Positions 1-9,161 of a stretch of DNA of 64,000 nucleotides are shown piece by piece. A program made the translations under genes and the position numbers. Source of the stretch: Paenibacillus macerans (lineage in GTDB: Bacteria; Bacillota; Bacilli; Paenibacillales; Paenibacillaceae); the NCBI RefSeq assembly GCF_900454495.1, contig NZ_UGSI01000002.1:1213001-1277000 (forward strand), given 5' to 3'. How positions within the stretch are numbered: the stretch's first letter is position 1; every line of letters begins with the position of its first letter. The notes beneath the pieces were generated by a model. It was not told the origin of the DNA, ran no database searches, and saw nothing but the letters and a program-made list of their open reading frames with translations.

Positions 1-483
1 CGTGGCGTCCGAGTTATCCCGAAGCAGTTGCTCGATCAGAAGCAGGAGCATTTCTTCTTTATGAAAACCCGTCTCCCCTTCCATTAACAGTTGGTGCAAA
101 TCGTGCAGGTATCCGGCAAGTTCGCTGCGATAAAGAACCGTTTGGGAAAAGCGGGGCAAGTAGGCCGTTCCCGTAATTTCCTGCACGTACTGGCGCATGA
201 CTTCCGGATCAATATTAATGCAACGGTAGTCCAGCGATCTTCCGTCGACCTGTTCGCAGGCGTGGGGTTCGCGAAGGTTAAAAATAACGACATCCCCGCT
301 ATTGATGATATACTCCTTCCGATTGCACGAGAGCAGACGTTTGCCCTGTTCTATAAAGCCGATAACGTAATAATCGTGAAAATGGTTAGGAAATTTCTGC
401 ATTATTCCCACAAAGCGGTAAGCTTCCACGTTTAAATCAGGATCGAAAACAACCGTCCTGATTTCGCGCACATTGCGTGTCAA
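1..483 (-). CDS. AraC-family transcriptional regulator, N-terminal part, cut by window edge
   Basis: 161 codons are visible, running off the left edge. The part present looks like the cupin-type sensor domain of AraC-family regulators: HFHDYY at residues 34-39, then a GDVVIFNLREPHAC strand typical of the sugar-binding jelly roll. The AraC DNA-binding helices would lie outside the window, so the family call rests on the sensor half only. I place the start at TTG 483 because AGAAGG sits about 10 bases upstream; the in-frame GTG at 471 has poor spacing. A TATAAT lies at 521-526 on the same strand, with no good -35. It lies downstream of the GxGYxYP gene on the same strand but is separated from it by a terminator. 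Confidence 0.78.
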   Translation of the reverse strand, partial: MTRNVREIRTVVFDPDLNVEAYRFVGIMQKFPNHFHDYYVIGFIEQGKRLLSCNRKEYIINSGDVVIFNLREPHACEQVDGRSLDYRCINIDPEVMRQYVQEITGTAYLPRFSQTVLYRSELAGYLHDLHQLLMEGETGFHKEEMLLLLIEQLLRDNSDAT

Positions 484-583
484 CTATGTTGCACCTTCTC
501 TCTTTACGAATGATGTTGTCATTATAATACATGAATTGAAACGATTCTTGTATGATATTGCTGCAACAGCCCCGCTAAGAAAA

Positions 584-622
584 GCCCTTTCTTCATCCCA
601 TACGAGCAGGAAGAGAAAGGGC
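584..622 (-). terminator. Intrinsic terminator of the GxGYxYP gene
   Basis: A perfect 9-bp stem (584-592 with 614-622, GCCCTTTCT arm) is followed on the minus strand by TTTTC. It closes the gene ending at 648. Confidence 0.8.
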
Positions 623-647
623 CTTGCTATCTCCATGTTGGTTTATG

Positions 648-2753
648 TTATTCGCTTGCTTCCATTTGCAAGCTTTCGCTTTCCAACACCCGTGGCTTGG
701 CGGGCAGATCATACGCTTCGCGGATCAGCGAGAAGTAATGATCGCCGCGGACGGCTTCATATTCCGGCCCCAGCGCTTCGCTCATCCGGACGACGTCCGA
801 CGGCGTCATGCTCCAGGCGAGCAGGCCCAGGGAGACGAACAGCGGGGATTCGCCGTCCCAGCCGGCCTTGGCCTCCTCCAGGCTGCGCAGGCCGTCCTGG
901 ACCGTGCTGATGCCCTGGATCGTCGACACCGGCAGCGAATCGTTTAAGATCTCGACGCCGTGGCGATCTTCCCAGCTCAGGAACAGGCCGGGCGCTTTGT
1001 AATAGCGCTCGTAGGCGCGGGCGTAGGATTCGCCTAAAGGGACGTTTTCGCCGTCAATCCGGTTCAGCACGTAAGGCAGGCCCATGCCGGTTTTTTGCAG
1101 ATACTTGTAGGACCGCTTCAAATAATCGGCGAAGGTCGATTCCGGCCAGGCTTCCGGATAAAAGTAGCCTGCGCCGGAAGGCCCGGCGATAATCAGGTCG
1201 TTCTCCGTCGCTGTTTTCCGGTAATAGTTCAGCATCGCCGGCGCCGCATCATACAGCAGCGGGCTCGAAGTCCAGTTGATCGGCACCTCGCCGCGGGCCG
1301 GATCGTCCCACAGATTCCGCATCTTGTGCTGGTTGTACTGGAAGTTGTCGCCCTCGCTGAACGTATAGGTGACGTAGATTTTGTTCTCCAGCTTGGGCGC
1401 CCGGGGAGCTTTCGCTTTGACCGGTTGGACTTTGGTGCCGGAAAAAACGGTCAGATTGCTGAACCAGTCGGCGGCCAGCACGTAAACCCCATAATTCGAC
1501 GTTACTTCCACGGAGCTGAATTCGCCGGCAACATCGTTGCTGAACCAGCCCAAGTAAGGCGTGCCCGGCTCGACCTCGGACAGAATTCGCTCAAACAGCG
1601 CTCTCTGCTGCGGATCGTTCACTTCGAGCCAGAACACCATCGCCTTATTGGCAACGGCATAGTCGCGCAGGTAGCCGTAAGGCTCCTTCTGCTCGGAGGA
1701 CGGCGGATCAACGTTCCCGGCCGACACTTTGTACTGGTTCCACATGACGACGGAGGCGGTCAACTCGCGCGTGCCCTCCGGGGGAGTAAAGCGGTAGACG
1801 AAATAACGCCCGTTATCGGCAAAACGGTGCCCGCCGTCTCCGGCGGAAACCTGCGAGTCCTGCCGGTCGAACAGGAACGGCTCTTCCTCCGGCGTGCCCG
1901 GAATGAACTGCGCGATCATCTCTCCGTCCGCTTTAACGACAACCTCGTGAACGGCAGAACCCCAGCCGTCCTGGGGAAAGGCGTCATCGAAACGCAGATA
2001 AACCGATTCATCCCCCAAAAATCCCGATAAATCCAAATCATACGTTCCTTTGTTGCTGGCGTCGCGGATCTGCTCGGCCTCCTCCGCGATCACTTCAAAC
2101 GATTCGGGCAGCCCCGGCGGGATGCTGATCGAGGTGTTTGGGCTGAGCCCGATCAGCATGCGGTGCGTCGTTTTGCTCCATAAATTTTCGTATTGCCATG
2201 TATAGGCATCCATACGGTCCTTGAATTTGCCGCGAAGATCGTCGGCCACCTTCAAGTTATAAGGGGCCGCCTTAAGCAGCTCCGCTAGCTCGGGGCTGGC
2301 GACGACGGCGTCCTTCATCCCGGCCAAGGTTGTGGCAACGTTAATCGAGTCGGGCAGTTTAGGGTCGTAGATGATCATGCCTGTTATTTCGTTTTTGTAT
2401 TTCCGAACAAGCTTCCAGTAATCGTCGTGCAGGGTATAGGGGACCTGAAGATCGTTCAGCCAGGTCAGCTTGCCTTCTTCCTGGTTCTCCAGCAGGTAAA
2501 TCCTCGGTTCCGTGCGGTTAACGACCCCTTGCAAAGTGGCCAGCAGCAACCGGATGTCGCCGGGGATCTGGTACACGTCAGCGACATCGAGCCGCTTTGC
2601 CTTCGCAAAGGTTGGAAGCGCTTGCGATTTGGGCCAGCTGATGGTGTTTTTTTGCGGCTGCGCTGAGGATTGTGCGTTCGTTGAGGTGGTGCCTAGGGTT
2701 AAGGACAACGTGCATAGCAATACGATACAAGTCATCGACAGCTTTCGAATCAA
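648..2753 (-). CDS. Secreted GxGYxYP-domain protein, putative carbohydrate-active enzyme
   Basis: 701 residues. An N-terminal signal peptide (basic start, hydrophobic residues about 8-20, then TNAQS) indicates export. The family signature GPSGAGYFYP lies at about residues 524-533, followed by a long C-terminal segment that fits the family domain. GxGYxYP proteins are common in carbohydrate-utilisation loci and are thought to be glycan-processing; no activity is firmly assigned. The middle (about 220-350) reads as a beta-sandwich-like insert. The start is TTG 2753, with GAGGTG about 7 bases upstream; the ATG at codon 7 would shorten the signal peptide. It appears monocistronic, between terminators at 584 and 2901, with an AraC regulator downstream that may control it (inference). 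Confidence 0.82.
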   Translation of the reverse strand: MIRKLSMTCIVLLCTLSLTLGTTSTNAQSSAQPQKNTISWPKSQALPTFAKAKRLDVADVYQIPGDIRLLLATLQGVVNRTEPRIYLLENQEEGKLTWLNDLQVPYTLHDDYWKLVRKYKNEITGMIIYDPKLPDSINVATTLAGMKDAVVASPELAELLKAAPYNLKVADDLRGKFKDRMDAYTWQYENLWSKTTHRMLIGLSPNTSISIPPGLPESFEVIAEEAEQIRDASNKGTYDLDLSGFLGDESVYLRFDDAFPQDGWGSAVHEVVVKADGEMIAQFIPGTPEEEPFLFDRQDSQVSAGDGGHRFADNGRYFVYRFTPPEGTRELTASVVMWNQYKVSAGNVDPPSSEQKEPYGYLRDYAVANKAMVFWLEVNDPQQRALFERILSEVEPGTPYLGWFSNDVAGEFSSVEVTSNYGVYVLAADWFSNLTVFSGTKVQPVKAKAPRAPKLENKIYVTYTFSEGDNFQYNQHKMRNLWDDPARGEVPINWTSSPLLYDAAPAMLNYYRKTATENDLIIAGPSGAGYFYPEAWPESTFADYLKRSYKYLQKTGMGLPYVLNRIDGENVPLGESYARAYERYYKAPGLFLSWEDRHGVEILNDSLPVSTIQGISTVQDGLRSLEEAKAGWDGESPLFVSLGLLAWSMTPSDVVRMSEALGPEYEAVRGDHYFSLIREAYDLPAKPRVLESESLQMEASE

Positions 2754-2900
2754 GCTCGTTCACCTCGGATCCTCATAATGTGGAGCCATCGTTGGCGGCC
2801 GGCCGCTCCTTCCCTCCTTCTTCGGCTTGTTCGCAAATCAAACGATAACACCTGAACAATATATTAAATATGTCTAATATTATTTGCCAAGCAAATAAAA

Positions 2901-2955
2901 GGGGAACGTTCACAGACGATCCAGGGCTTAACTGGCACCTCATGCGACGTTCCCC
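2901..2955 (-). terminator. Terminator at the end of the phosphodiester operon
   Basis: Arms GGGGAACGT (2901-2909) and ACGTTCCCC (2947-2955) pair over 9 bp with a long loop. The minus strand continues into TTTTATTT. It would end the operon that starts near 8312. Confidence 0.6.
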
Positions 2956-2978
2956 GATGTTCTTTTCGTTAGCTCGGC

Positions 2979-3815
2979 TTACTCTTTAACCGTTAACGTT
3001 TCGGCGGCGACAATCCGGTAAAGCTCCTCCATGCTGTTTACGACGATATCGGGATGGATTCCCGTTATCCGTTCACTAGAGGGGGTGTAAGGATTATCTA
3101 CACTGCAATTTGTTATCCATACGGATTTCAAACCTGCCCGGATGCTGCCCAATATATCGGTATCCAAATTATCGCCGACCATAACGCAGTTCTCGGGAGA
3201 GACACCGCATTGCTTCATTCCGTAATGAAACATATATGGCTCCGGTTTACCGATGCACTCCACCGTGACGCCGGTTACAGCCTCAATAGCGGCCAACAGC
3301 GAGCCGGTCTCGGGAATTCGTTCCCCCGATACTCCGGGATGGTAAAGATCCCCGTTCGTGGCGATCAGACACGCTCCTTGCATAATATCCGCTGCGATTT
3401 GTTGAAGCTTCCCATAGTGGAACTCGGTATCCCGGCCAATGACCACAACATCGGCCCCCGCATCGTTCCAGGACACCGTTCGATGCCCTGCTTGTTCAAC
3501 ACTGCGTGCCAGACTCGCGCTTCCAATGGTTTTCACAGAGACATTTCCATACTTTTCTTTGATGTACGTTCCGGCGATATCCGTTACTGTGAAGATAGAG
3601 TCAGGGAGGACATCCATCCCCATGACCGCCAGTCGCTCCTTAATTTCTAATCCGTTCAAACGGGAATTGTTTGTCAAGAACGCATAGGAGATGCCCCTCT
3701 GCCGCAGCTGATGGAGCAGCGGGACAATCCCTTGAGATAGCCGATCGCCATGGTAAACGCAGCCATCCAGATCGAAAAAGCATACTTTGGTGTGAAAAAG
3801 AAAGCCCTGCTCCAA
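2979..3815 (-). CDS. HAD-IIA family phosphatase (NagD/AraL-like, possible glycerol-3-phosphatase)
   Basis: 278 residues counted from TTG 3815. HAD motifs are complete: DLDGCVYHG near residue 15 (nucleophile Asp and second Asp), TNNS at 48-51, GKPEPYMF and GDNLDTD near the C-terminus. The large cap between motifs II and III places it in subclass IIA, which includes NagD, AraL and the mycobacterial glycerol-3-phosphate phosphatase. It is the last gene of the operon, after the binding protein. In this context it may dephosphorylate glycerol 3-phosphate or a related product (inference; substrates of this family cannot be read from sequence). A TTG two codons earlier (3821) is only 3 bases from the GGAGG, so 3815 is preferred. 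Confidence 0.85.
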   Translation of the reverse strand: MEQGFLFHTKVCFFDLDGCVYHGDRLSQGIVPLLHQLRQRGISYAFLTNNSRLNGLEIKERLAVMGMDVLPDSIFTVTDIAGTYIKEKYGNVSVKTIGSASLARSVEQAGHRTVSWNDAGADVVVIGRDTEFHYGKLQQIAADIMQGACLIATNGDLYHPGVSGERIPETGSLLAAIEAVTGVTVECIGKPEPYMFHYGMKQCGVSPENCVMVGDNLDTDILGSIRAGLKSVWITNCSVDNPYTPSSERITGIHPDIVVNSMEELYRIVAAETLTVKE

Positions 3816-3833
3816 AACCAATCTCCTCCGCTT

Positions 3834-5135
3834 CTAGTTCAGCAAAGCATTTGACTGAGTCGCTGCGTCTTTGACGGCCTGGTCTACTGATTTTTGCTGC
3901 AGCAGCGCGGCCTGAATGTTATCCTGGACAATTTTGTACACTTTCGAGCCCGATGATCCCGGGAAATTATACCAAGGCACCATATCTTCGATTTGCTCAT
4001 AGGTCACTTTGGCTGCCGGGTTTTCTTGCAGGAAATGGCCCATCAGCTGCTGATCTTCCAGTGCGCTATTGCGCGTTACCATGTAGCCGAAGCCCTGTGC
4101 GATCATCGAAGTCGCTTTGGGGGAAGTCGCGAATTTCACAAAATCCCAGGCCGCTTCCTGCTTTTTCGGATCTTGCGCCAAGATGACAAGGTTATTTCCA
4201 CCCGCAGGAACAACGCGTTTGCCGTCCAGTGAAGGGAAGGTCGCCGTGCGGATGTCAAATTGCGATTGCTCGCGAAAGCTTGCGAGATATGCCGTCGTGG
4301 ACACATACATGGAAATGTTGCCGGATTGAAAGCTTTGATTCGCTTGCTGGGTATCCAAGACCGGCATAGATTTATCCGTATTCACCAAATCAACCCAATA
4401 CTCCAGCGCCTTGCGGCCGGCGTCAGAGTCGAACCCGACGGTTTTCAAATCTTTGGACATCATTTGGCCGCCGGCTGTTTCTGTCATCGCTTGATAGATC
4501 CAGTTGCCGGTAATATTATAATCGAAGTAGACACCGTATCGTCCGTTTACCGTCAGCTTCTTCGCGGCATCGCGAACATCCTGCCACGTTTTTGGCGGAT
4601 TCTCGGGATCGAGTCCGGCCTCTTTGAAATGATCGGCATTGTAAAACAGAATCGGCGTGCTCACGGCAAAAGGCATGGCGTACTGCTTGCCATCATCGCC
4701 CTTGCCCAAATTCAGCATCGTTGGAAAAAAGTCGGACAAATCGTTTTTGTCCTTCTCGACAAAGGAGGAAGCGGGAACGACCGGCAGTGTGTCCAAAGCG
4801 AAACGGGTATACACGAATCCGTTCGTGAATACGTCGGGAAGCTGCTTGGCCGCTGCTTGCGTCTGAATTTTTTCAATGATGCCTTCGTAATTACCCTGTA
4901 CAAATACCGGTTTGACCCTAACCTTATTCTGACTTTTGTGATATTCTTCTACCATCTTGTCGATGATGTCGCCGGCATGCATATGCAAAAATTCGATTTC
5001 CACAACCTCGTTGGACGCTTCGGAATCGTCTTGTTCACCGCTTAAGGGTTGTCCCGTTCCCGCTTCGCCGCAGGCGGACAATAGCATGATCACTGCGAAC
5101 AAACAAATAATCCATTGCTTTTTCAATGTTGTCAT
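3834..5135 (-). CDS. ABC sugar-type solute-binding lipoprotein (UgpB-like)
   Basis: 433 residues with a lipoprotein signal: basic N-terminus, hydrophobic stretch, lipobox LSAC with Cys22, then an acidic low-complexity linker. The rest is a typical extracellular solute-binding protein type 1 of the maltose/glycerol-3-phosphate class (VEIEFLHMHAG start, FYNADHFKEAGLDP hinge region). It lies directly downstream of two permease genes (35-base gap) and should deliver substrate to them at the outer membrane face. UgpB-like specificity for glycerol phosphates or phosphodiesters is inferred from the phosphodiesterase and glpP in the same block, not from residues. GGGAGG lies 9 bases before ATG 5135. 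Confidence 0.88.
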   Translation of the reverse strand: MTTLKKQWIICLFAVIMLLSACGEAGTGQPLSGEQDDSEASNEVVEIEFLHMHAGDIIDKMVEEYHKSQNKVRVKPVFVQGNYEGIIEKIQTQAAAKQLPDVFTNGFVYTRFALDTLPVVPASSFVEKDKNDLSDFFPTMLNLGKGDDGKQYAMPFAVSTPILFYNADHFKEAGLDPENPPKTWQDVRDAAKKLTVNGRYGVYFDYNITGNWIYQAMTETAGGQMMSKDLKTVGFDSDAGRKALEYWVDLVNTDKSMPVLDTQQANQSFQSGNISMYVSTTAYLASFREQSQFDIRTATFPSLDGKRVVPAGGNNLVILAQDPKKQEAAWDFVKFATSPKATSMIAQGFGYMVTRNSALEDQQLMGHFLQENPAAKVTYEQIEDMVPWYNFPGSSGSKVYKIVQDNIQAALLQQKSVDQAVKDAATQSNALLN

Positions 5136-5170
5136 TTTTATTTTCCTCCCTGGATTTGGAAAAAATGAGA

Positions 5171-5998
5171 CTAGCCTTTCAACCCGCTATTCATAAAGCC
5201 TTGGATAAAATTTTTCTGCGCTGCAAGATACAGAAACAGGATCGGCAGCATGGACAAGGTTGCAACAGCCATTGTCGGCACCCATTCGAGAGCTTCTTCT
5301 TCTCGAAACTGCACGAAAGCAATCGGGAGTGTCTGCATCATTTTGTCGGTGAGCACAAGCAAGGGCCAATTGTATTCATTCCAGTTGCCTACGAAAAGAA
5401 TAACCGCCAGTGCACTGATCACGGTCACCGACAGGCGCAAATACACGTGCCACATCATTCCAAGCGGAGTGCATCCGTCAATAACAGCGGCCTCCCCCAG
5501 CTCATACGGAACTGTCATGAACGATTGACGGAGCAGGAAAATGGCATAGCCGCTGGCAAGATGCGGCACGATCACGCCTGCAAAGCTGTTTAGCCATTCC
5601 AACTCGTTGACGATCATGTAAGTCGGCACCATCGTAACCTGATGCGGAATCATCATCGTAATAAGCACGAAGAAAAACAGGGCATCCCGGCCGGGGAAGC
5701 GATATCGGGCGAAGGCAAAAGCGGCCGCTACGCCTACGATAAGCTGTCCCAGCGTCTGCAAGCTGGCGGTAACCGCGCTGTTCCACGCCCAAAGTCCGAT
5801 AGGGATTTCCCGCAGCACACGCAGATAGCCGTTCACATTAAACTGGTTCGCCCAGAATAAATGGCCGCTGAACACCTCCTCCGGCGCCTTAAACGAAGTG
5901 GCCAGCATCCAAATAATCGGAATTAAGCTGATTAGTGCAACGACAATCAGAAAAAGATGCTTAAACCCTTCTTCCACCAAACGCAAGGTATGGTTCAT
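5171..5998 (-). CDS. ABC transporter permease, MalG/UgpE type
   Basis: 275 residues, six predicted hydrophobic segments. The cytoplasmic EAA loop is recognisable around GEAAVIDGCTPLGMMW, where it would contact an ATPase. It is the second permease of the importer, 33 bases after the first and 35 before the binding-protein gene. No ATPase gene is present in the operon, so the importer probably uses a shared MsmX/UgpC-type ATPase encoded elsewhere, as is common in Firmicutes carbohydrate importers. AGGAGG precedes ATG 5998. Confidence 0.88.
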   Translation of the reverse strand: MNHTLRLVEEGFKHLFLIVVALISLIPIIWMLATSFKAPEEVFSGHLFWANQFNVNGYLRVLREIPIGLWAWNSAVTASLQTLGQLIVGVAAAFAFARYRFPGRDALFFFVLITMMIPHQVTMVPTYMIVNELEWLNSFAGVIVPHLASGYAIFLLRQSFMTVPYELGEAAVIDGCTPLGMMWHVYLRLSVTVISALAVILFVGNWNEYNWPLLVLTDKMMQTLPIAFVQFREEEALEWVPTMAVATLSMLPILFLYLAAQKNFIQGFMNSGLKG

Positions 5999-6031
5999 TC
6001 CACAATCCTCCTTTATTTAAAAACAAACGTT

Positions 6032-6961
6032 TTACTGGTAGTGGACCGTTTTTCGCGACAAGCGAAGCTGAATGACCGTAAGAGTACCGACAAGCAGAAG
6101 TAGAATGGTGGAAGAAGCCGAGGCCACCCCGATGTTGAAAAATTGGAAGGCTTCTTGATAAATCTGATATACCAACACATTGGTTGCATTGTTAGGACCG
6201 CCGCGTGTCATAATTTGGATCGTCGTGAAGACTTGGAATGACGAAATGATGCTCATGACAAGAATGAAGAAGGTAACCGGCGACAGCATAGGCAGAGTTA
6301 CATGGCGGAACTGTTTCCAGCGCCCCGCACCGTCCATGGAAGCCGCTTCGTAAAGAGTGCGGTCTACGGACTTGAGTCCGGAAATATAGAGCACCATATT
6401 GTAGCCGAATCCCTTCCAGATTCCGACAATCGCAAGAGACCAAAGCGCCGTCGCCGGATCGTTCATCCAATTGGGGCCCTGAATGCCGAACATCCTGAGC
6501 AGCACGTTGATGGCGCCGACTTGCTCATTGTACATCAAGCTCCATACGATACTGATGATGCTAATAGAGGAGACAACCGGCAGGAAGAAGATCATCCGAT
6601 ACAGCCGCTTGCCTCTCCACAAGCTTTCCACGGCCAATGCAAGCGCAAGTCCAATCCCCATGGCAAAAGGTACCGTTAACAATACATAGAGGGCTGAGTT
6701 TTTGAGTGAAATCCAGAATACCTCATCGTGCAAGAGGCGCCTATAGTTGTCAAGTCCGACGAATTCCTTGTTAGGGCTAATCAGGTTCCACTTTTGAAAG
6801 CTCAAAATAAAGGCGAAGATAAACGGGTAGATGAAAAATACGACATAGAGGCCAAGCGCCGGCAGCAAAAAAGCGAAAGGCACCCATGACTGAAGCAGCT
6901 TGCTGCGTACGCGAACCGAAGCCTTGCTAGGCTTGTTGGCAAACGGCACCGATGATTCCAA
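6032..6961 (-). CDS. ABC transporter permease, MalF/UgpA type
   Basis: 309 residues with six hydrophobic segments after a hydrophilic N-terminal tail of about 25 residues. The EAA loop reads YEAASMDGAGRWKQF. It begins at TTG 6961, which has AAGGAGG 9 bases upstream, and overlaps the end of the phosphodiesterase gene by 35 bases, indicating translational coupling. It pairs with the UgpE-like permease downstream to form the membrane channel of the importer. Confidence 0.88.
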   Translation of the reverse strand: MESSVPFANKPSKASVRVRSKLLQSWVPFAFLLPALGLYVVFFIYPFIFAFILSFQKWNLISPNKEFVGLDNYRRLLHDEVFWISLKNSALYVLLTVPFAMGIGLALALAVESLWRGKRLYRMIFFLPVVSSISIISIVWSLMYNEQVGAINVLLRMFGIQGPNWMNDPATALWSLAIVGIWKGFGYNMVLYISGLKSVDRTLYEAASMDGAGRWKQFRHVTLPMLSPVTFFILVMSIISSFQVFTTIQIMTRGGPNNATNVLVYQIYQEAFQFFNIGVASASSTILLLLVGTLTVIQLRLSRKTVHYQ

Positions 6962-8312
6962 GCTTTAATTCCTCCTTCCAAATATCATCCAACGCGCAAC
7001 CATCCGTATCCGCAAGCTCTGTACGGAGAAGCCGGGCAATGGTTGGGGCGATGTCCACGATACGAATTTCCGGCAAAGTCAAACCGGAACGGATCGAGGG
7101 GCCCGCAGCCGTAAACACGGCTTTCAATTGTTCATGCTGCGGCAGATAGCCGTGCATCCCTTTAAATTTGGTTGTGTATTCGACAATTCCATCTCCACGG
7201 TGGTCGGAGTCTCCGTTGTAGTCGAAATGGACAAAGCAGTCCAGCTCGGCCTCGAAGGCAAAGTCCGGGCTGTGATCATCCAACTCGCCTTCAGCCGGAA
7301 GACCGAGGGAAGGGAAATCTTCCCGTTCAAACAGCCGGCCAACTCCCTCGCTTTCTGCAAGAACGCGGCGAACCTCGTCAATGAGTTGGGTTTTTCGGGC
7401 AGGTTCGTTCTCCAGCACATATACATATCCCGATCCTCCATTGGATACAGCGATCACCTGGCTATCCTTCGCCCCGGTATTCAGCCAGCCCTTCTGTTTG
7501 AACAGCCTGTTCGGATAGAACGTCTTGGCAGTGTTGACGAATCCATGGTCGGATACGATGAAAACGTCGGTTTGGTGCAAGATTCCCTTCTCATCTAATG
7601 CCTTCAACACCTCGCCGATTCGCTCATCTACATATTCAAGCGACCAGTAAGCTTCTTTGGAACGAACGCCGTAATCGTGTTGCATGCTGTCCGGCAGTAA
7701 ATAGTGCATCTGGATCAAGTTTGGGCTGTGGCGATCGATCAAGTATTTGGCGATTTCAGTCGTCAGCCAGTCCTGCATGGGTCCGCGGGCATGATCCTTG
7801 CTCCAGTCACCATAACACTCCACCGGCAATCCGGCTGCTTTCAACTCCTTCCAAAGCGAGGCCGTACAGCAGGTCTCGAACAATTCCTGCTCGAAAAATT
7901 CAGGGATATTGAAATCGATCGTTTCTGCTCCGCGTGTAACCGGCCAACAGATGGATGCGGTAGTCCAGCCCATTCGCTTTGCAGCGTCATACCAGGTTTC
8001 TCTGCGCAGTACCTCCGTTTTGTTCCAGGTGCGGTCGGCGAAATGCTCGCCCACCCGGCGATTCGGGCGGTCTATCACCCAGTTTCCGAGCACGCCTTGC
8101 TTTCGAGGATATGTCCCGGTAACCATGCTGGCATGAATCGCCCAAGTCGCCGTCGGAAATACACTCTCCATGCCGGCCGCTGATACGCCTTCACGAATAA
8201 TCCGACGTAAAGTAGGCATGCGGACATACGGATCATGCAAATAGGAATTGGCCATGCCGTCAATGCTAATAACAAGTACAAAACGTTCATTGCAATTGGA
8301 TAATCGCGTCAT
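6927..8312 (-). CDS. Cytoplasmic type I phosphodiesterase / nucleotide pyrophosphatase family protein
   Basis: 461 residues, alkaline phosphatase superfamily. Metal and catalytic signatures are visible: ISIDGM (Asp18), PTATWAIH with the likely nucleophile Thr56, IVSDHGF in the middle, and a late HGY motif (GMHGYLP). There is no signal peptide, so it should act in the cytoplasm on imported substrate. It is the first gene of the operon with two permeases, a binding protein and a phosphatase. I infer cleavage of a glycerophosphodiester to glycerol 3-phosphate plus alcohol, because glpP lies immediately upstream; nucleotide sugars or other diesters are equally possible chemically. ATG 8321 is only 1 base from AGGAGG; the next in-frame ATG (8312) has 10-base spacing and is preferred. 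Confidence 0.85.
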   Translation of the reverse strand: MTRLSNCNERFVLVISIDGMANSYLHDPYVRMPTLRRIIREGVSAAGMESVFPTATWAIHASMVTGTYPRKQGVLGNWVIDRPNRRVGEHFADRTWNKTEVLRRETWYDAAKRMGWTTASICWPVTRGAETIDFNIPEFFEQELFETCCTASLWKELKAAGLPVECYGDWSKDHARGPMQDWLTTEIAKYLIDRHSPNLIQMHYLLPDSMQHDYGVRSKEAYWSLEYVDERIGEVLKALDEKGILHQTDVFIVSDHGFVNTAKTFYPNRLFKQKGWLNTGAKDSQVIAVSNGGSGYVYVLENEPARKTQLIDEVRRVLAESEGVGRLFEREDFPSLGLPAEGELDDHSPDFAFEAELDCFVHFDYNGDSDHRGDGIVEYTTKFKGMHGYLPQHEQLKAVFTAAGPSIRSGLTLPEIRIVDIAPTIARLLRTELADTDGCALDDIWKEELKLGIIGAVCQQA

Positions 8313-8353
8313 CAGATTCATTCCTCCTTATGCATGTTGTTATATATAAGAAA

Positions 8354-8416
8354 AGAGAAAGCACCCAACAATAAACAAAGGGTACAAAACCCTGTTCAAT
8401 GTTTGGAGCTTTCTCT
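8354..8416 (-). promoter_or_regulatory. Leader hairpin / attenuator, candidate GlpP antitermination site
   Basis: Between glpP and the phosphodiesterase the minus-strand RNA forms a long hairpin. AGAGAAAGC (8416-8408) pairs with GCTTTCTCT (8362-8354) over 9 bp. The stem extends inward by CC/GG and a short further helix with single mismatches, and an inner AGGGT/ACCCT helix sits in the loop. TTTTC follows directly. Placed 42 bases before the start codon, it is a terminator inside the transcription unit, the arrangement GlpP controls in Bacillus glp leaders. Confidence 0.65.
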
Positions 8417-8457
8417 CATTCTTCACTCGAAACTGGATTTATTAAATTGTTACGTTC

Positions 8458-9051
8458 TTAAACAGTGTAGTGCAGGTCTTGAAACGTCAGGTTCCAAAGC
8501 TCTGTATCGCTGGTTGCCAGCGATGTCGCACCGGCATACAAGCTTTCATTCGCTTCTTTTTTTGTATGAATCAAACCGCTTGCGATAATCGGGGTATCCG
8601 TCAGCGTCTCGGAGAAAGTATGAATGATTTTTGCAATAACTCCCGGCATGAGATCAATGCCATCCGGTTGAATGCTTTGAGCCAAACTTAGCCCATTCTT
8701 CAAAACCTGAGAATCAAGCACAAACAGGTGAAGAATCGCGTATAGACCCGCCCGTTTTGCTTCCTTGATCAAATGGCTTTTGGGTGTGATGATTCCGTCT
8801 GCGCCGACGTAATCCGAAATGAAATCCACACTTTCCTTGTCGGTGCTTGATAGCCCTTTAATCAAATCGAGATGGATAAAGGCACCCTTGTCCCTTTCCT
8901 TCGTCAGGCGGACGCCGCGGATGACTTCCTTTATTGTTCCGCCCATGAAGAAAATATTTTCCACCCGGCTGTCCAGCGCCAGTTCGATATCCTCCGGCTT
9001 GCGTACCGCAGCGATGATAGGGTTGTTGCCAATCTTGTGCAGTAAAGACAT
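8458..9051 (-). CDS. glpP: Glycerol-3-phosphate-responsive antiterminator GlpP
   Basis: 197 residues, full length for GlpP. The N-terminus (NNPIIAAVRKPEDIELAL), HLDLIKGLS, a GADGIITPKSH segment, DGIDLMPG and PIIASGLI are the conserved barrel elements of this family. GlpP binds leader RNA when glycerol 3-phosphate is high and prevents termination at glp operons. Here the next gene downstream is not glpF, glpK or glpD but a phosphodiesterase-importer operon, separated by a terminator-like hairpin at 8354-8416. This makes GlpP the likely regulator of that operon and glycerol 3-phosphate the likely signal (inference). ATG 9051 is preceded by AAGGAAAGGAA. Confidence 0.9.
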   Translation of the reverse strand: MSLLHKIGNNPIIAAVRKPEDIELALDSRVENIFFMGGTIKEVIRGVRLTKERDKGAFIHLDLIKGLSSTDKESVDFISDYVGADGIITPKSHLIKEAKRAGLYAILHLFVLDSQVLKNGLSLAQSIQPDGIDLMPGVIAKIIHTFSETLTDTPIIASGLIHTKKEANESLYAGATSLATSDTELWNLTFQDLHYTV

Positions 9052-9161
9052 AGAAGTCGAATTCCTTTCCTTCCCGTTCCTGTATTCATTGTAACGACTG
9101 AATGTAAACGCTGAATTAAAAAGATGTACAAGTATTGTAAAGAGCGTCTCGCCAGTATCAA

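Noticed and set aside
1095..2030. 311-codon open frame on the plus strand opposite the GxGYxYP gene
   Set aside because: Antisense shadow caused by GC-rich third positions; no ribosome site and no family-like motifs.
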